Shown one piece after another: positions 42,184-50,476 of a stretch of 64,000 nucleotides of DNA (positions are counted from its first letter, which is position 1; the number at the start of each line of letters is the position of its first letter). A program made the position numbers and the translations under genes. The notes beneath the pieces were generated by a model. That model was not told the DNA's origin. It did not search any database and saw only the letters and a list, made by a program, of their open reading frames with translations. The stretch comes from Neisseria weixii (GTDB taxonomy: Bacteria; Pseudomonadota; Gammaproteobacteria; Burkholderiales; Neisseriaceae), in contig NZ_CP023429.1 of NCBI RefSeq assembly GCF_002327085.1, positions 310,001 to 374,000 of the forward strand. Direction: 5' to 3'.

Positions 42184-42510
42184 TTAATAACGAGCAACAT
42201 TCGCATCCACTTGCAGCGCCCATTCGTCTATGCCGCCTTGCAGGTTATACAATGATTCGAATCCCATGTCGGCCAAGTAAAGCGCAGTGTGCAGGCTGCG
42301 GATGCCGTGATGGCAATACACCACAATCGGCAGGCCGTCGTCGGGTAACTCGTTGTGGCGCAATGGAATCAGGTTCATCGGGATGTGAATGGCGTTGGGC
42401 AGGGCGCAGATTTCGACTTCGTCATCGGTGCGTACATCGAGCAAATGAAATTCGCAGCCTTCATCTTGCCATTTTTTGAATTCAATCACGGAAAGTTGCG
42501 GAATCGTCAT
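42184..42510 (-). CDS. Rhodanese-like domain protein
   Basis: 108 residues, a single rhodanese domain: LLDVRTDDEVEICALPNAIHIPMNLIP near 23-50 and the active-site loop YCHHGIRSLHTALYL near 68-82 with the catalytic Cys. The C-terminus NLQGGIDEWA is typical. Cytoplasmic, no signal peptide. It may carry sulfur for nearby cofactor pathways (moaA is next to it), but that is inference; the family has many roles. Confidence 0.9.
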   Translation of the reverse strand: MTIPQLSVIEFKKWQDEGCEFHLLDVRTDDEVEICALPNAIHIPMNLIPLRHNELPDDGLPIVVYCHHGIRSLHTALYLADMGFESLYNLQGGIDEWALQVDANVARY

Positions 42511-42549
42511 TATTCGGCCTTTAGCTTATATGTTTATCAAGAGTAAAAC

Positions 42550-42584
42550 AGGCCGTCTGAAAGGAAATGTTTCAGACGGCCTTT
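42550..42584. terminator. DUS terminator after the isoaspartate methyltransferase gene
   Basis: AGGCCGTCTGAAA and TTTCAGACGGCCTTT form a perfect stem with a seven-base loop. Confidence 0.75.
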
Positions 42585-42644
42585 CTTTGGGCGTGGCCGA
42601 AGCAAATTATTCGGCAGTACCTTAATTGGATATGGGTGCAATCT

Positions 42645-43301
42645 TTAAAAATCAAAGTTGCCGAAAGGTTGGTTGCTTTTGTCGTTGAGATGGGCGATGA
42701 GGGTATCGAACAACACGCTTTGGCTGAATTCGTTGCTATTGCGGTTAATGAGCAGGGCGCGTTGTACCGGTTTGTCTCCGACCACGACAACCATGCGGCC
42801 GCCGTCTTTCAATTGCGCTTTTAAGATTTCGGGCACACCATGCACGCCGCCACCAACGTAAATCGCATCGAAGGGGGCGCCTTCGGTGTGTTCGACCAAA
42901 CCGTCGTTTTGTGCGTAGTAAATATTTTGATAACCCAGATCGTCCAATACGGTTTTAGCGCGGTTTTGCTGCTCGATATCGAGGTCGTCTGAAACCACTT
43001 CGCCGGCCAATTCCGCCAACAATGCGGTGGCATAGCCTGAGCCGGTGCCGATTTCCAACACTTTGTCTTGTTTGTTTAATTTCAAACCCTGCACTAACCG
43101 CGCCACGACTTTCGGCTCCAGCATTTTGTGGCCGTTGGGCAGCGGCAATTCGGTGTCGGAATACGCCAAACCTTGCTGGCTTCCGGCAACAAAACGTTCG
43201 CGCGGAATGGCCATCAGGGCATCGAGCACATTAAAATCCAACACGTCCCAAGGGCGGATTTGTTGTTCGACCATATTGAAACGCGCTTTGTCAAAGTCCA
43301 T
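42645..43301 (-). CDS. Protein-L-isoaspartate O-methyltransferase family protein
   Basis: SAM-dependent methyltransferase that starts repair of isoaspartyl residues. 218 residues. MDFDKARFNMVEQQIRPWDV at the start, then VAGSQQGLAYSDTELPLPNG, the SAM-binding motif VLEIGTGSGYATALLAELAG near 81-100 and FDAIYVGGGVHGVPEILKAQL near 143. The ALPLPNGHKM substrate region is slightly different from canonical Pcm (PIGxGQTIS), and this subgroup is often annotated only as a Pcm-like protein. Isoaspartate repair is therefore likely but not certain. Confidence 0.88.
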   Translation of the reverse strand: MDFDKARFNMVEQQIRPWDVLDFNVLDALMAIPRERFVAGSQQGLAYSDTELPLPNGHKMLEPKVVARLVQGLKLNKQDKVLEIGTGSGYATALLAELAGEVVSDDLDIEQQNRAKTVLDDLGYQNIYYAQNDGLVEHTEGAPFDAIYVGGGVHGVPEILKAQLKDGGRMVVVVGDKPVQRALLINRNSNEFSQSVLFDTLIAHLNDKSNQPFGNFDF

Positions 43302-43381
43302 GATGCTGCTCCGTGGCGGGTGTTATCGGGAAAACCGTTATTATAGAATCGAATTGGCTGGCTTACCAGATTTCAGACGGC

Positions 43382-43873
43382 CTATTTCATTGCATGGCGG
43401 CTGAGTATATCGGCCAATTCATTTAAATAGCAGGCATCGGTGCCATCAAACTGCGCCAGTTTGTCATCATCGACATCCAATACGCCATAGCAGTGGCCGT
43501 CTGAATCAAACAGCGGTACCACAATTTCCGATTGCGATAAGGATGAGCAAGCGATGTGGTCGGGGTGTTGGTTCACGTCTTCGACTACAATGGTTTCACC
43601 GCGCGACCAAGCCTGACCGCACACGCCGCGCCCGTAAGGAATCCGCGTGCAAGCCAATGGCCCTTGGAATGGTGCTAATACCAATTCTTGGTTTTCTTGT
43701 TCGACCAAATAAAAGCCAACCCAAAACCAGCCGAATGCTTCTTTTAAGATGGCGGCGGTGTTGGCCAAGTTTGCGATCAGATTGGTCTCGCCGCTGATGA
43801 CGCTCTCGATTTGCGGCAGCAATTCTTGATAACGCTTGGCTTTGTCGGTGTGGGAAAGATGAAGCGAATGCAT
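43382..43873 (-). CDS. GAF-domain protein, free methionine-(R)-sulfoxide reductase
   Basis: Reduces free methionine-R-sulfoxide using thioredoxin. Start chosen at 43873 (MHSLHLSHTDKAKRYQELLPQ); the frame is open further up through a DUS. 163 residues, a GAF fold with FGWFWVGFYLVEQENQELVLAPFQGPLACTRIPYGRGVCGQAW near 45-85, holding the two family Cys (LACTRI and GVCGQAW), a third in HIACSSLSQSEIVVPLF, and the GVLDVDDD end. These Cys are the catalytic and resolving residues of the fRMsr family. Confidence 0.9.
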   Translation of the reverse strand: MHSLHLSHTDKAKRYQELLPQIESVISGETNLIANLANTAAILKEAFGWFWVGFYLVEQENQELVLAPFQGPLACTRIPYGRGVCGQAWSRGETIVVEDVNQHPDHIACSSLSQSEIVVPLFDSDGHCYGVLDVDDDKLAQFDGTDACYLNELADILSRHAMK

Positions 43874-43935
43874 GCGTAAAGGCCGTCTGAAAAATAAAAC
43901 CGAATTATAAACCAATTGTCTGCCAAGCAGTGAAC

Positions 43936-43970
43936 AAGGCCGTTTGAAAACGTTGTTTCAGACGGCCTTG
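43936..43970. terminator. DUS hairpin between the fRMsr gene and tpiA
   Basis: AAGGCCGTTTGAAAAC and GTTTCAGACGGCCTT form a stem with one mismatch (GTTTGAA instead of GTCTGAA). It lies in the gap between divergent genes, so its role as a terminator is unclear. Confidence 0.45.
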
Positions 43971-44072
43971 GATTGAAGGCGCAATAATGGCCGCCTAGAG
44001 AGGAAATATTGCTAATCATGTCGATATGAACTACACTTCGTTACAGTGATTTAATCTGACGGAGCAAGCAAC

Positions 44073-44846
44073 ATGCAACACGAAATCGGTATGTGGGATC
44101 AAAAATGGGTCATCGGCAACTGGAAAATGAACGGCCGCCTGCAAAACAACAACGCACTCATGCACCGCTTCCGTATCATGCCCACCGCCGAGCGCGTATT
44201 AATCGGCTTGGCTGCGCCGACCGTTTATCTGTTGCAGCTGCACAACGCCATGCAGATTGTGCTAAACAACCGCATTTTAACCTGTGCTCAAGATGTGAGC
44301 CGCTTCCCGAATAACGGCGCATACACCGGCGAAGTATCGGCCGAAATGTTGGCCGATATAGGCACCGACATCGTGTTAATCGGCCACTCCGAGCGCAGCC
44401 TGTATTTCGGCGAGAAAAACGAAATCCAACGCCGAAAAATGGAAAACGTATTAAACGTCGGCCTGATTCCATTATTGTGTGTCGGCGAAAGCTTGGAAGA
44501 GCGCGAAGCCGGCCAAGAGCAGGAAGTGATTGCGCATCAATTATCGGTGTTGCAAGGCTTAGATACCAAAAACATCGCCGTTGCCTACGAGCCGGTTTGG
44601 GCGATCGGCACCGGCAAAGTTGCCACCGTCGAGCAAATCGCCGACATGCATGCGTTTATCCACAAACAAATCTTGTCTTTGTGTGGCGACGATGTTAAAA
44701 TCCGCATTCTTTACGGCGGAAGCGTGAAAGCTGAAAACGCAGCAGACATTTTCGCCGTACCACATGTAGACGGCGCATTAGTCGGCGGCGCATCCTTGTC
44801 TTATGACTCGTTTACTGCCATTATTGACGCCGCGCAAGCATCGTAG
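44073..44846 (+). CDS. tpiA: tpiA, triosephosphate isomerase
   Basis: Interconverts dihydroxyacetone phosphate and glyceraldehyde 3-phosphate. 257 residues. Motifs: [10 protein letters not shown] near 10 with the active-site Asn and Lys, [14 protein letters not shown] near 99 with the electrophilic His, [16 protein letters not shown] near 169 with the catalytic Glu and the mobile loop, and [11 protein letters not shown] near 213. Start 44073 has GGAGCAAGCAAC upstream; ATG 44091 is possible but lacks a good ribosome site. secG starts six bases after the stop, so they form one transcript. Confidence 0.96.
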   Translation: MQHEIGMWDQKWVIGNWKMNGRLQNNNALMHRFRIMPTAERVLIGLAAPTVYLLQLHNAMQIVLNNRILTCAQDVSRFPNNGAYTGEVSAEMLADIGTDIVLIGHSERSLYFGEKNEIQRRKMENVLNVGLIPLLCVGESLEEREAGQEQEVIAHQLSVLQGLDTKNIAVAYEPVWAIGTGKVATVEQIADMHAFIHKQILSLCGDDVKIRILYGGSVKAENAADIFAVPHVDGALVGGASLSYDSFTAIIDAAQAS

Positions 44847-44852
44847 AGAATT

Positions 44853-45224
44853 ATGGAAGCCTTTAAAACCGTTATTTGGATTGTGAACATCATTTCCGCA
44901 TTGGCCGTGATTGTATTGGTATTGCTGCAACACGGCAAAGGTGCGGATGCGGGTGCGACTTTCGGTTCCGGTAGCGGTAGTGCGCAAGGCGTATTCGGTT
45001 CGGGAGGTAATGCCAACTTCCTGACACGCTCGACTGCTATTGCGGCCACCGTATTTTTCGCCACCTGCATGGCTATGGTGTATATCCATTCCAACACCAC
45101 ACGTCATGGTTTAGACTTCAGCACCGTGCAGCAAAGCCAACCGGCACAAACTGCACCTGCATCAAGTAACATAAATACTGCACCTGCTGCACCCGCTCCG
45201 GCCTCGCCGCGCAGCAGTAAATAA
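44853..45224 (+). CDS. secG: secG, protein translocase subunit
   Basis: Membrane subunit of the SecYEG channel. 123 residues. Two hydrophobic segments (residues about 3-22, IWIVNIISALAVIVLVLLQ, and about 55-74) flank the conserved QHGKGADAGATFGSGSGSAQGVFGSGG loop. The C-terminal tail is Ala/Pro/Ser-rich and longer than in E. coli SecG, as seen in other Neisseria. Directly downstream of tpiA and nine bases before tRNA-Leu, so the three may be cotranscribed. Confidence 0.94.
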   Translation: MEAFKTVIWIVNIISALAVIVLVLLQHGKGADAGATFGSGSGSAQGVFGSGGNANFLTRSTAIAATVFFATCMAMVYIHSNTTRHGLDFSTVQQSQPAQTAPASSNINTAPAAPAPASPRSSK

Positions 45225-45233
45225 AAATTACCG

Positions 45234-45318
45234 GCCGACATGGTGGAATTGGTAGACACGCTATCTTGAGGGGTAGTGATCCTAGATCGTTCGAGTTCAA
45301 GTCTCGATGTCGGCACCA
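45234..45318 (+). tRNA. tRNA-Leu(GAG)
   Basis: 85 bases with a long variable arm. 5' GCCGACATGG and 3' TGTCGGC-A-CCA pair in the acceptor stem; anticodon loop CTTGAGG gives GAG (leucine, CUC/CUU codons). CCA is encoded. Its 3' end abuts the remains of an integrative element. Confidence 0.95.
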
Positions 45319-45325
45319 TCAAAAG

Positions 45326-45356
45326 AAAAACCGTCTGAAATTCAGGCGGTTTTTTT
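45326..45356 (+). terminator. Terminator after tRNA-Leu
   Basis: AAAAACCGTCTGAA and TTCAGGCGGTTTTT pair around a single base with one mismatch and a seven-T tail. A DUS-like core (CCGTCTGAA) is part of the stem. Confidence 0.82.
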
Positions 45357-45358
45357 AC

Positions 45359-45472
45359 GTCTAATGCCGTCTAATCCAATCGTGAAAATGCTGATGAATA
45401 AAGGCTTAGCGTGTGATTGGCTGGTGTGGTTATCCTGATTTTTCTGTCTAATATAGTCTAATGCCGTCTAAT
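45359..45472. repeat. Direct repeats of GTCTAAT beside tRNA-Leu
   Basis: The 17-mer GTCTAATGCCGTCTAAT occurs at 45359-45375 and 45456-45472, and a further GTCTAAT lies at 45446. Together five GTCTAAT units sit between the tRNA and an integrase fragment. They could be arm-type integrase sites, or decayed DUS (GCCGTCTAAT against GCCGTCTGAA). Confidence 0.55.
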
Positions 45473-45540
45473 TGAATAAAGCATAAATTTGCGGTATTTT
45501 ATGCGGTATTGAAAAAATACCTTCAAAAAGTACCGTAAAA

Positions 45541-45627
45541 ATATCTTTGAACGACCGACAAATCAAGAATGCAAAACCCGCTGATAAAGCCTATAAACTG
45601 GTCGGGACCTTGGCAAAGCCCTTCTGA
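45541..45627 (+). pseudogene. Tyrosine-recombinase (phage/P4-type integrase) N-terminal remnant
   Basis: Reads SLNDRQIKNAKPADKAYKLV from 45544, the standard beginning of integrases with an N-terminal arm-binding (DUF4102-type) domain. The codon at the expected start is ATA (45541-45543), suggesting a mutated ATG. It ends at TGA 45625-45627. Its place just after tRNA-Leu is where such integrases normally sit, so this is the trace of an integrated element that has been deleted. Confidence 0.72.
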
Positions 45628-45720
45628 AAATTTATGTAAAGTAACCATGGTTACCAAGTAACGTAATACCTCCCAAGCGCTCTAAAACCCTCTAAATTCC
45701 CTATAAGTCGAATTTAGAGG

Positions 45721-46537
45721 ATGTTCTTCATGAGCAGCTTTTTACGTACCGACGCTCTCAACCACATCGAAAAACATTTCGACCATTTCCCGCTCATCAA
45801 ACTCGACTGCACTCTCGATTGGGTAACGATCGAACAGTATCTTACTATGCGAAGAACCCGCTATCTGCGCGACAACGGTGACCGGTCTATCTTTTTAACC
45901 ACCGACTCACCGAAAAGGGCTCAAAGTCGGGAAAGGCGAAGCAGCCGTTATTGATGCTGCCACCATCATCCAAACCACCGGCTATAAACAACGCCAACTC
46001 GTCAAAGTAGGTAAAAACGGTGCAATCTAGCGGCGAAACCTCCCCGAGCAAAGATCAAGATGCACGGTGGATTAAGCAAGACGGCAAGTTGAAATCCGGC
46101 TACCAACAACATACCCGCACCGACTCCGACAGCTATATTGAGAAGCTGCACATCACCCCGGCTAATGCCACGAATGCAACCATTTCGAAATCCTTGCTGA
46201 AAGGCATCGAAACCGCTTATGCTGGCAAATGTTGCCACAGTAAAGCCAGCCGAGAACATCTGCAGAGAAAACAACTTTCAGACGACATCATGCGTAAGGC
46301 GCAGCAGGGTCTAACCCTTAAGCGCAAGAGAAGCAGCGTAACAACGAGCTGTCGAAAATCCGCTATCTATGTAGCGGAATAAAGCCTCGTCATCCTGCTC
46401 CGCAAGTTCCGTTAGCCCGAGCAAGCTATTTCGGTTTGTTGAAAGTGGCAGTGCAAAGCCATCTGAAAGCGATATATTTGAACCTGTTGGCGGCAGCCAA
46501 CAAGTTTAGTGTGCCTGTTGAAGGATATATTTGTTAG
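45721..46537 (+). pseudogene. IS5-family (IS1106-like) transposase remnant
   Basis: The N-terminus MSSFLRTDALNHIEKHFDHFPLIKLD and IEQYLTMRRTRYLRDNG is typical of neisserial IS5-type transposases. An internal deletion after about 60 residues joins it to the later part VIDAATIIQTTGYKQRQLVKVGKNG, then IKQDGKLKSGYQQHTRTDSDSYIEKLHITPANAT and a tail with SYFGLLKVAVQSHLKAIYLNLLAAANKF, ending near 46537. The frame is broken several times. The IS right end TTTTGCAAAAGTCTC is at 46631-46645. Confidence 0.75.
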
Positions 46538-46711
46538 GCAACCCGGGAAGGTGAAAGGGGAGGGAGCCTAAAACCGATGAAAACAGCCGAAACTGTACTT
46601 TGTAGTTTCGGCTGTTTATTCGATGCGAAGTTTTGCAAAAGTCTCAGGCTGCCTGAAACGATTTACGTTCAGACAGCCTTCACTTAATTCATCAAATCAT
46701 GACTGATTGGA

Positions 46712-47956
46712 TTAACCTTCAACTTTTACTTCAACGCGACGGCCTTCTTGCTCATTGCCAATTGCGCCGGTGGTGTTTTCAGGTTTGCGCAACTCAATAT
46801 TGGCTGAGTTCACGCCTTGCGCTTCAAAGAAAGCTTGAACAGCTTGGGCACGTTGTTTAGACAATTCTTCATTCGCCACCGCGTTACCAGTACTGTCGGC
46901 AAAACCACTGATTACCAGTTTTTTACCTTCTTTACCGGCTGCAATCACGTCTGCAATGATGGCATCCGCACCTTCGGCAATGTCGTTTTTACCGGTCGCG
47001 AAGTAGAATTTGGCCACACCGTCTTCAACCAATACATGAGCCGCCGCATCGGCTTCCTGTACCACAGGATCAGTTTCGGAAGCTACGGCAGGGGTTGTGT
47101 CAAAAGCGGCAGGAGCCGCTACTTCAGAGGCGACAGCCGGTGCAGATGCTTCGATTGGCGCAGACACTTCCGCAGGAGCTGCTACATCTGAAGCAGCAGG
47201 GGTGCTGGCTTCAACCGGTGCCGGAGCAGGTTCTTGTTTGTTATTACAGCTCTTGAAGGCAAACAATGCCGCCAAGGCAGCCAAACCTAATACAATCCAT
47301 TTACCGGCGCCACCTTTTTTAGCCGCTACGGGAGCCGCCGCAGCGGCAGATGCAGTAGCTGCCGCACCGGTTGTACCTAAACCGCTAATCACATTAGTCA
47401 AGCCGCCGAATAAACCGCTCAAACTGCCGATGCCCAATGCTGATAACATGTTCGGGCTCAATACGCGTGACAACCAGCCTTGTTGTTGACCTAACAGACC
47501 CAGCAATTGACCACCGCTCAGGTTGTCATTTTGTGCTTTACCGCGCAGCACAGACAATACCAAAGGCAATGCCAATGCCAGCAGGGAACCTGAAGATGCT
47601 TTAGAAATGCCGCTTTCTGCTGCAATTTGGTCGGCTACGTTTGGTGCATTGCCACCTAATAGATTAGGCAATAATTGTTTGCCCAAATCGATCAAGCTGC
47701 TTGCGCCGTTACCGGTGGTAACATCGGCAACCGCAGTATTCAAACGCGCCCCACCTGTACCGGTAATCAAATCCAACAAACCTGAAGCATTGGCAGTATT
47801 GCCGCTTACATGTTTCACCAAACCGGCGATAATCGCAGGCGCTGCTAAACCAGCTGCCTGCGTGCTGTTTTCAGCAGATTCGCCGTTGGCTGTTAAAAAC
47901 TGGCCCAACACATTACCTACTTGGCTTTGCAACAAGTTACCTAAATCTAAAGACAT
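46712..47956 (-). CDS. DUF937 and OmpA domain protein
   Basis: Start chosen at 47956 (MSLDLGNLLQSQVGNVLGQFL), with AAGGA seven bases upstream; the frame is open further up to 48055. About 414 residues. Residues 1 to about 150 are DUF937 (YidB-like: AAGLAAPAIIAGLVKHV, GNAPNVADQIAAESGIS, GQLLGLLGQQQGWL). A transmembrane segment follows (KWIVLGLAALAALFAFKSC), then an Ala/Pro/Ser/Val-rich linker of about 70 residues, then an OmpA C-terminal domain (GVAKFYFATGKNDIAEGA, VISGFADSTGN, GRRVEVKVEG). Probably anchored in the inner membrane with its OmpA domain reaching the peptidoglycan. Its OmpA domain is a paralogue of the protein at 24.4 kb. Confidence 0.88.
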   Translation of the reverse strand: MSLDLGNLLQSQVGNVLGQFLTANGESAENSTQAAGLAAPAIIAGLVKHVSGNTANASGLLDLITGTGGARLNTAVADVTTGNGASSLIDLGKQLLPNLLGGNAPNVADQIAAESGISKASSGSLLALALPLVLSVLRGKAQNDNLSGGQLLGLLGQQQGWLSRVLSPNMLSALGIGSLSGLFGGLTNVISGLGTTGAAATASAAAAAPVAAKKGGAGKWIVLGLAALAALFAFKSCNNKQEPAPAPVEASTPAASDVAAPAEVSAPIEASAPAVASEVAAPAAFDTTPAVASETDPVVQEADAAAHVLVEDGVAKFYFATGKNDIAEGADAIIADVIAAGKEGKKLVISGFADSTGNAVANEELSKQRAQAVQAFFEAQGVNSANIELRKPENTTGAIGNEQEGRRVEVKVEG

Positions 47957-48106
47957 ATCCATTTCCTTAAATGTTTTGTTGTAGAAACTACGCATGTTTG
48001 CGAATTTAATAACCATACTACATGAGGCCTTTTTATTTGCAACAGCGAATTTCATTAAATTAATGAGTTTTTACAGAGTCCATCATAAAACATACTAAAG
48101 TTGAAA

Positions 48107-48739
48107 TTAAAGAAACGGATTATGTTGTTTTTCATGTGAAATAGTCGTCAATCTGCCGTGTCCGGGTACAACTTGAGTTTCAGGCGGCAATACCAAAAGC
48201 TTACTGCGGATATTATTAATTAAATCTTCATGATTACCTCTCGGGAAGTCTGTGCGACCGATTGTCTCGTAAAACAATACATCGCCCGCAATCAGCAGAT
48301 TTTCCGAAGCGCAATAAAACACCACATGCCCCGGAGTGTGGCCGGGAATATGCAATACCGTAAATTCATATCGGCCGACTGTTAAAGTCTCGCCCTCGTT
48401 CAACCAACGGGTCGGCACTACCGCAGGCGAAACAGGAAATCCAAATTGCGGCGTGGTTTGTGGCAAGGCTTGCAACAAAAATTCGTCTTCTTTATGCGGC
48501 CCGATCACTGGAACAGGGTATTGCTTCACAAATTCATCCACTCCGCCGGCATGGTCCAAATGGCCGTGCGTGAGCCAGATTTCTTTAATGGTGAGCCTTT
48601 TTTCCGCAACCTGCTGCAACAAAAACGGTACATCCCCACCCACATCCGTCAAAACCGCTTCATGAGTTTCATCATCCCACAACAACGAACAATTCTGACG
48701 AAAAGGCGTGACCGCCATAATCTCAACCTGTAAGGCCAT
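48107..48739 (-). CDS. Metallo-beta-lactamase fold hydrolase (glyoxalase II-like)
   Basis: Zinc hydrolase of 210 residues. Metal motifs are present in order: THGHLDHAGG near 57 (HxHxDH), HIPGHTPGHVVFY near 130, GDVLFYETIGRTDFPRGN near 152 (Asp ligand) and VPGHGRLTTISHEKQHNPFL at the end. The architecture fits the YcbL/GloB-like subgroup, whose substrates are often thioesters such as S-lactoylglutathione. Exact substrate not shown. It lies upstream of a DUS and divergent to ligE. Confidence 0.9.
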   Translation of the reverse strand: MALQVEIMAVTPFRQNCSLLWDDETHEAVLTDVGGDVPFLLQQVAEKRLTIKEIWLTHGHLDHAGGVDEFVKQYPVPVIGPHKEDEFLLQALPQTTPQFGFPVSPAVVPTRWLNEGETLTVGRYEFTVLHIPGHTPGHVVFYCASENLLIAGDVLFYETIGRTDFPRGNHEDLINNIRSKLLVLPPETQVVPGHGRLTTISHEKQHNPFL

Positions 48740-48839
48740 GATTTGATTCCTTCCCGGCCGTCATATATATTTTCAGACGGCCTATTGGTGTAATACAATA
48801 TAGTTTCTTAAATTATTATAATAAACGGAAATAAAAGCC

Positions 48840-49654
48840 ATGAGACTTATCATACCCATTTTCGCCGCGCTTTTCATCTCAAGCCCATTGTTAGCCGCCG
48901 ATTTATTACTGGCACAAGAATACAAAAACCAAAATATCCAAGGTTGGGCAATGAGCGAAAAGCTTGACGGTGTGCGCGCCTTTTGGAACGGCAAACAGCT
49001 CATCAGCCGACAAGGTCACGCGTTTACACCGCCTGCCGATTATACCCGCCACTTTCCACCTTATCCCCTGGATGGCGAACTATTCAGCGCACGCGGGCAG
49101 TTCGAGCAAATTTCCGCTACCGTACGTTCGACTTCGGGCGATTGGCAAAATATTAAACTGCATGTGTTCGATGTACCCAAAGCCAGTGGCAACCTCTATC
49201 AGCGGCTTGATATCGCCAAACAGTGGCTGCAACTGTACCCGACTGCCCCCATTACCGTGATTGAACAAATCCCGTAGAAAATACCCAACATGCCTACGAT
49301 TTTCTCAAGTATATTGAAGCCCAAGGCGGCGAAGGCGTGATGTTGCGCAACCCTGAACAAACCTACACCGGCGGACGCAGCAGTCAGCTTTTAAAGCTTA
49401 AAAGCCAACACGATGCCGAATGTACCGTTACCCGACATTATGAAGGCAAAGGTAAAAATCAAGGCCGGCTCGGCGCCATCGGCTGCCGCAATCAGTACGG
49501 TGAATTCCGGATCGGCAGCGGGTTTAAAGATATCGAGCGCGACCATCCGCCACCCATCGGCGCAACGATTACCTACCGCTACCGTGGATTTACACAAAAA
49601 GGTACACCGCGCTTCGCGACTTTTGTGCGGATTCGCGATGATAAGTTAAAATAA
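48840..49654 (+). pseudogene. ligE: ligE-type periplasmic ATP-dependent DNA ligase, frameshifted
   Basis: Minimal ATP-dependent DNA ligase of the Lig E type, known from Neisseria and other competent proteobacteria and exported to the periplasm. A signal peptide is visible (MRLIIPIFAALFISSPLLAAD). The nucleotidyl-lysine motif is MSEKLDGVRAFWNG near residue 40, followed by LDGELFSARG (motif III region) and, after the break, EGVMLRNPEQTYTGGRSSQLLKLK (motifs IV-V) and an OB domain ending FVRIRDDKLK. The frame breaks at ATCCCGTAG near 49272; adding one C joins EQIP to VENTQHAYDFLKYIEAQGGEG. Restored length about 271 residues. Likely a sequencing error. Confidence 0.88.
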
Positions 49655-49661
49655 ATAAAAA

Positions 49662-49714
49662 GGCCGTCTGAAAGATTACTCATTCTTTATTGGTAAACAA
49701 GCTTTCAGACGGCC
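49662..49714 (+). terminator. ligE terminator (DUS pair, long loop)
   Basis: AGGCCGTCTGAAAG and CTTTCAGACGGCCT are exact inverted copies separated by about 26 bases, right after the ligase gene. Confidence 0.65.
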
Positions 49715-49775
49715 TATTATCCAAGAGGCTGAGGAAGCAAAATCACCAAATATAGCGATTAATTTCTGATATGGA

Positions 49776-50105
49776 ATGAAAAAGTACGCCCAAAGCCTCA
49801 ACAAAATTACCGAGCCTGAATTCCGCCAAATCCTGCAACTTTTCGCCTTGCATTTAACTGCTTCCAAAGCAACGCTACAAAAGGTTATTAGCGGCCGTCG
49901 TAGCTCGATTGAGGCCATCTCAATACTGATGGATGGCGCGGTTGTCGAGGGTTGGTCGGCATGGAATTTGTATTGCCAAGTATCGACCCGCATAATGTAA
50001 CGGTATAGCAAGCATACGTTTTACCGGCCCCTAAAAGAAACCGAATTCGGCTTCAATTGCCGGCATGATGATTCGTACAAAGTGCTGTTGAGAAGGTTGC
50101 GCTAG
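49776..50105 (+). pseudogene. IS1595-family (IS1016-like) transposase remnant
   Basis: N-terminal MKKYAQSLNKITEPEFRQILQLFALHLTASK matches the start of neisserial IS1016-type transposases; the central catalytic part is gone. Near 50000-50105 a typical C-terminus follows: TFYRPLKETEFGFN, HDDSYKVLLRRLR and a stop. In between are only scraps. About 330 bases remain of a gene of about 650. Confidence 0.68.
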
Positions 50106-50476
50106 AGCCGCTTAAAATAAATTTTGCTTCCTTAAATATGGCATGGGAATTGCATGTTATATTTAAGAGGAAATAAGGTATTTTCAATAAAGTAGTTAAA
50201 TTTTAAATAAAACAATACTTAACAGTAAAATACGTAATAAAAAATATTTTCGGCATCAAAATGATGCGACTGATGTTTTGGGGTATTGTTGAATGAAATG
50301 GTTACAAAGTGACAATTAATGTCAGTTTTTGACGACGTTGAAAATGTGGCACTTTGGGCAATCAGGATTGAAAAATGCCATGTAGCCACTTGTTAAGTAA
50401 GCGGCAGCAGCGTAGTGCCGGAATCAATTAATGCCGTCTGAAAAAGGCGGTTCGGGAAATCAAAAAGGATTATGTT
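50106..50476. other. AT-rich intergenic region upstream of the BamE-like gene
   Basis: 370 bases with no acceptable frame. It has an AT-dialect DUS at 50432-50443 just before the ribosome site. The stretch 50150-50300 is strongly AT-rich and probably holds the promoter, but no clear box pair stands out. Confidence 0.5.

Larger units (their letters stand above)
45319..46711. mobile_element. Remnant island at tRNA-Leu
   Basis: 1.4 kb without an intact gene: tRNA terminator, GTCTAAT repeats, integrase fragment, IS5-type transposase remnant and an IS end. The right border near 46665 has a DUS-like pair (GCTGCCTGAA...TTCAGACAGCC) before the next gene. Confidence 0.7.

Noticed and set aside
45361..45480. 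GTCTAAT repeats as a CRISPR or iteron origin
   Set aside because: Only five short units with irregular spacing and no replication gene; integrase arm sites or decayed DUS fit better.
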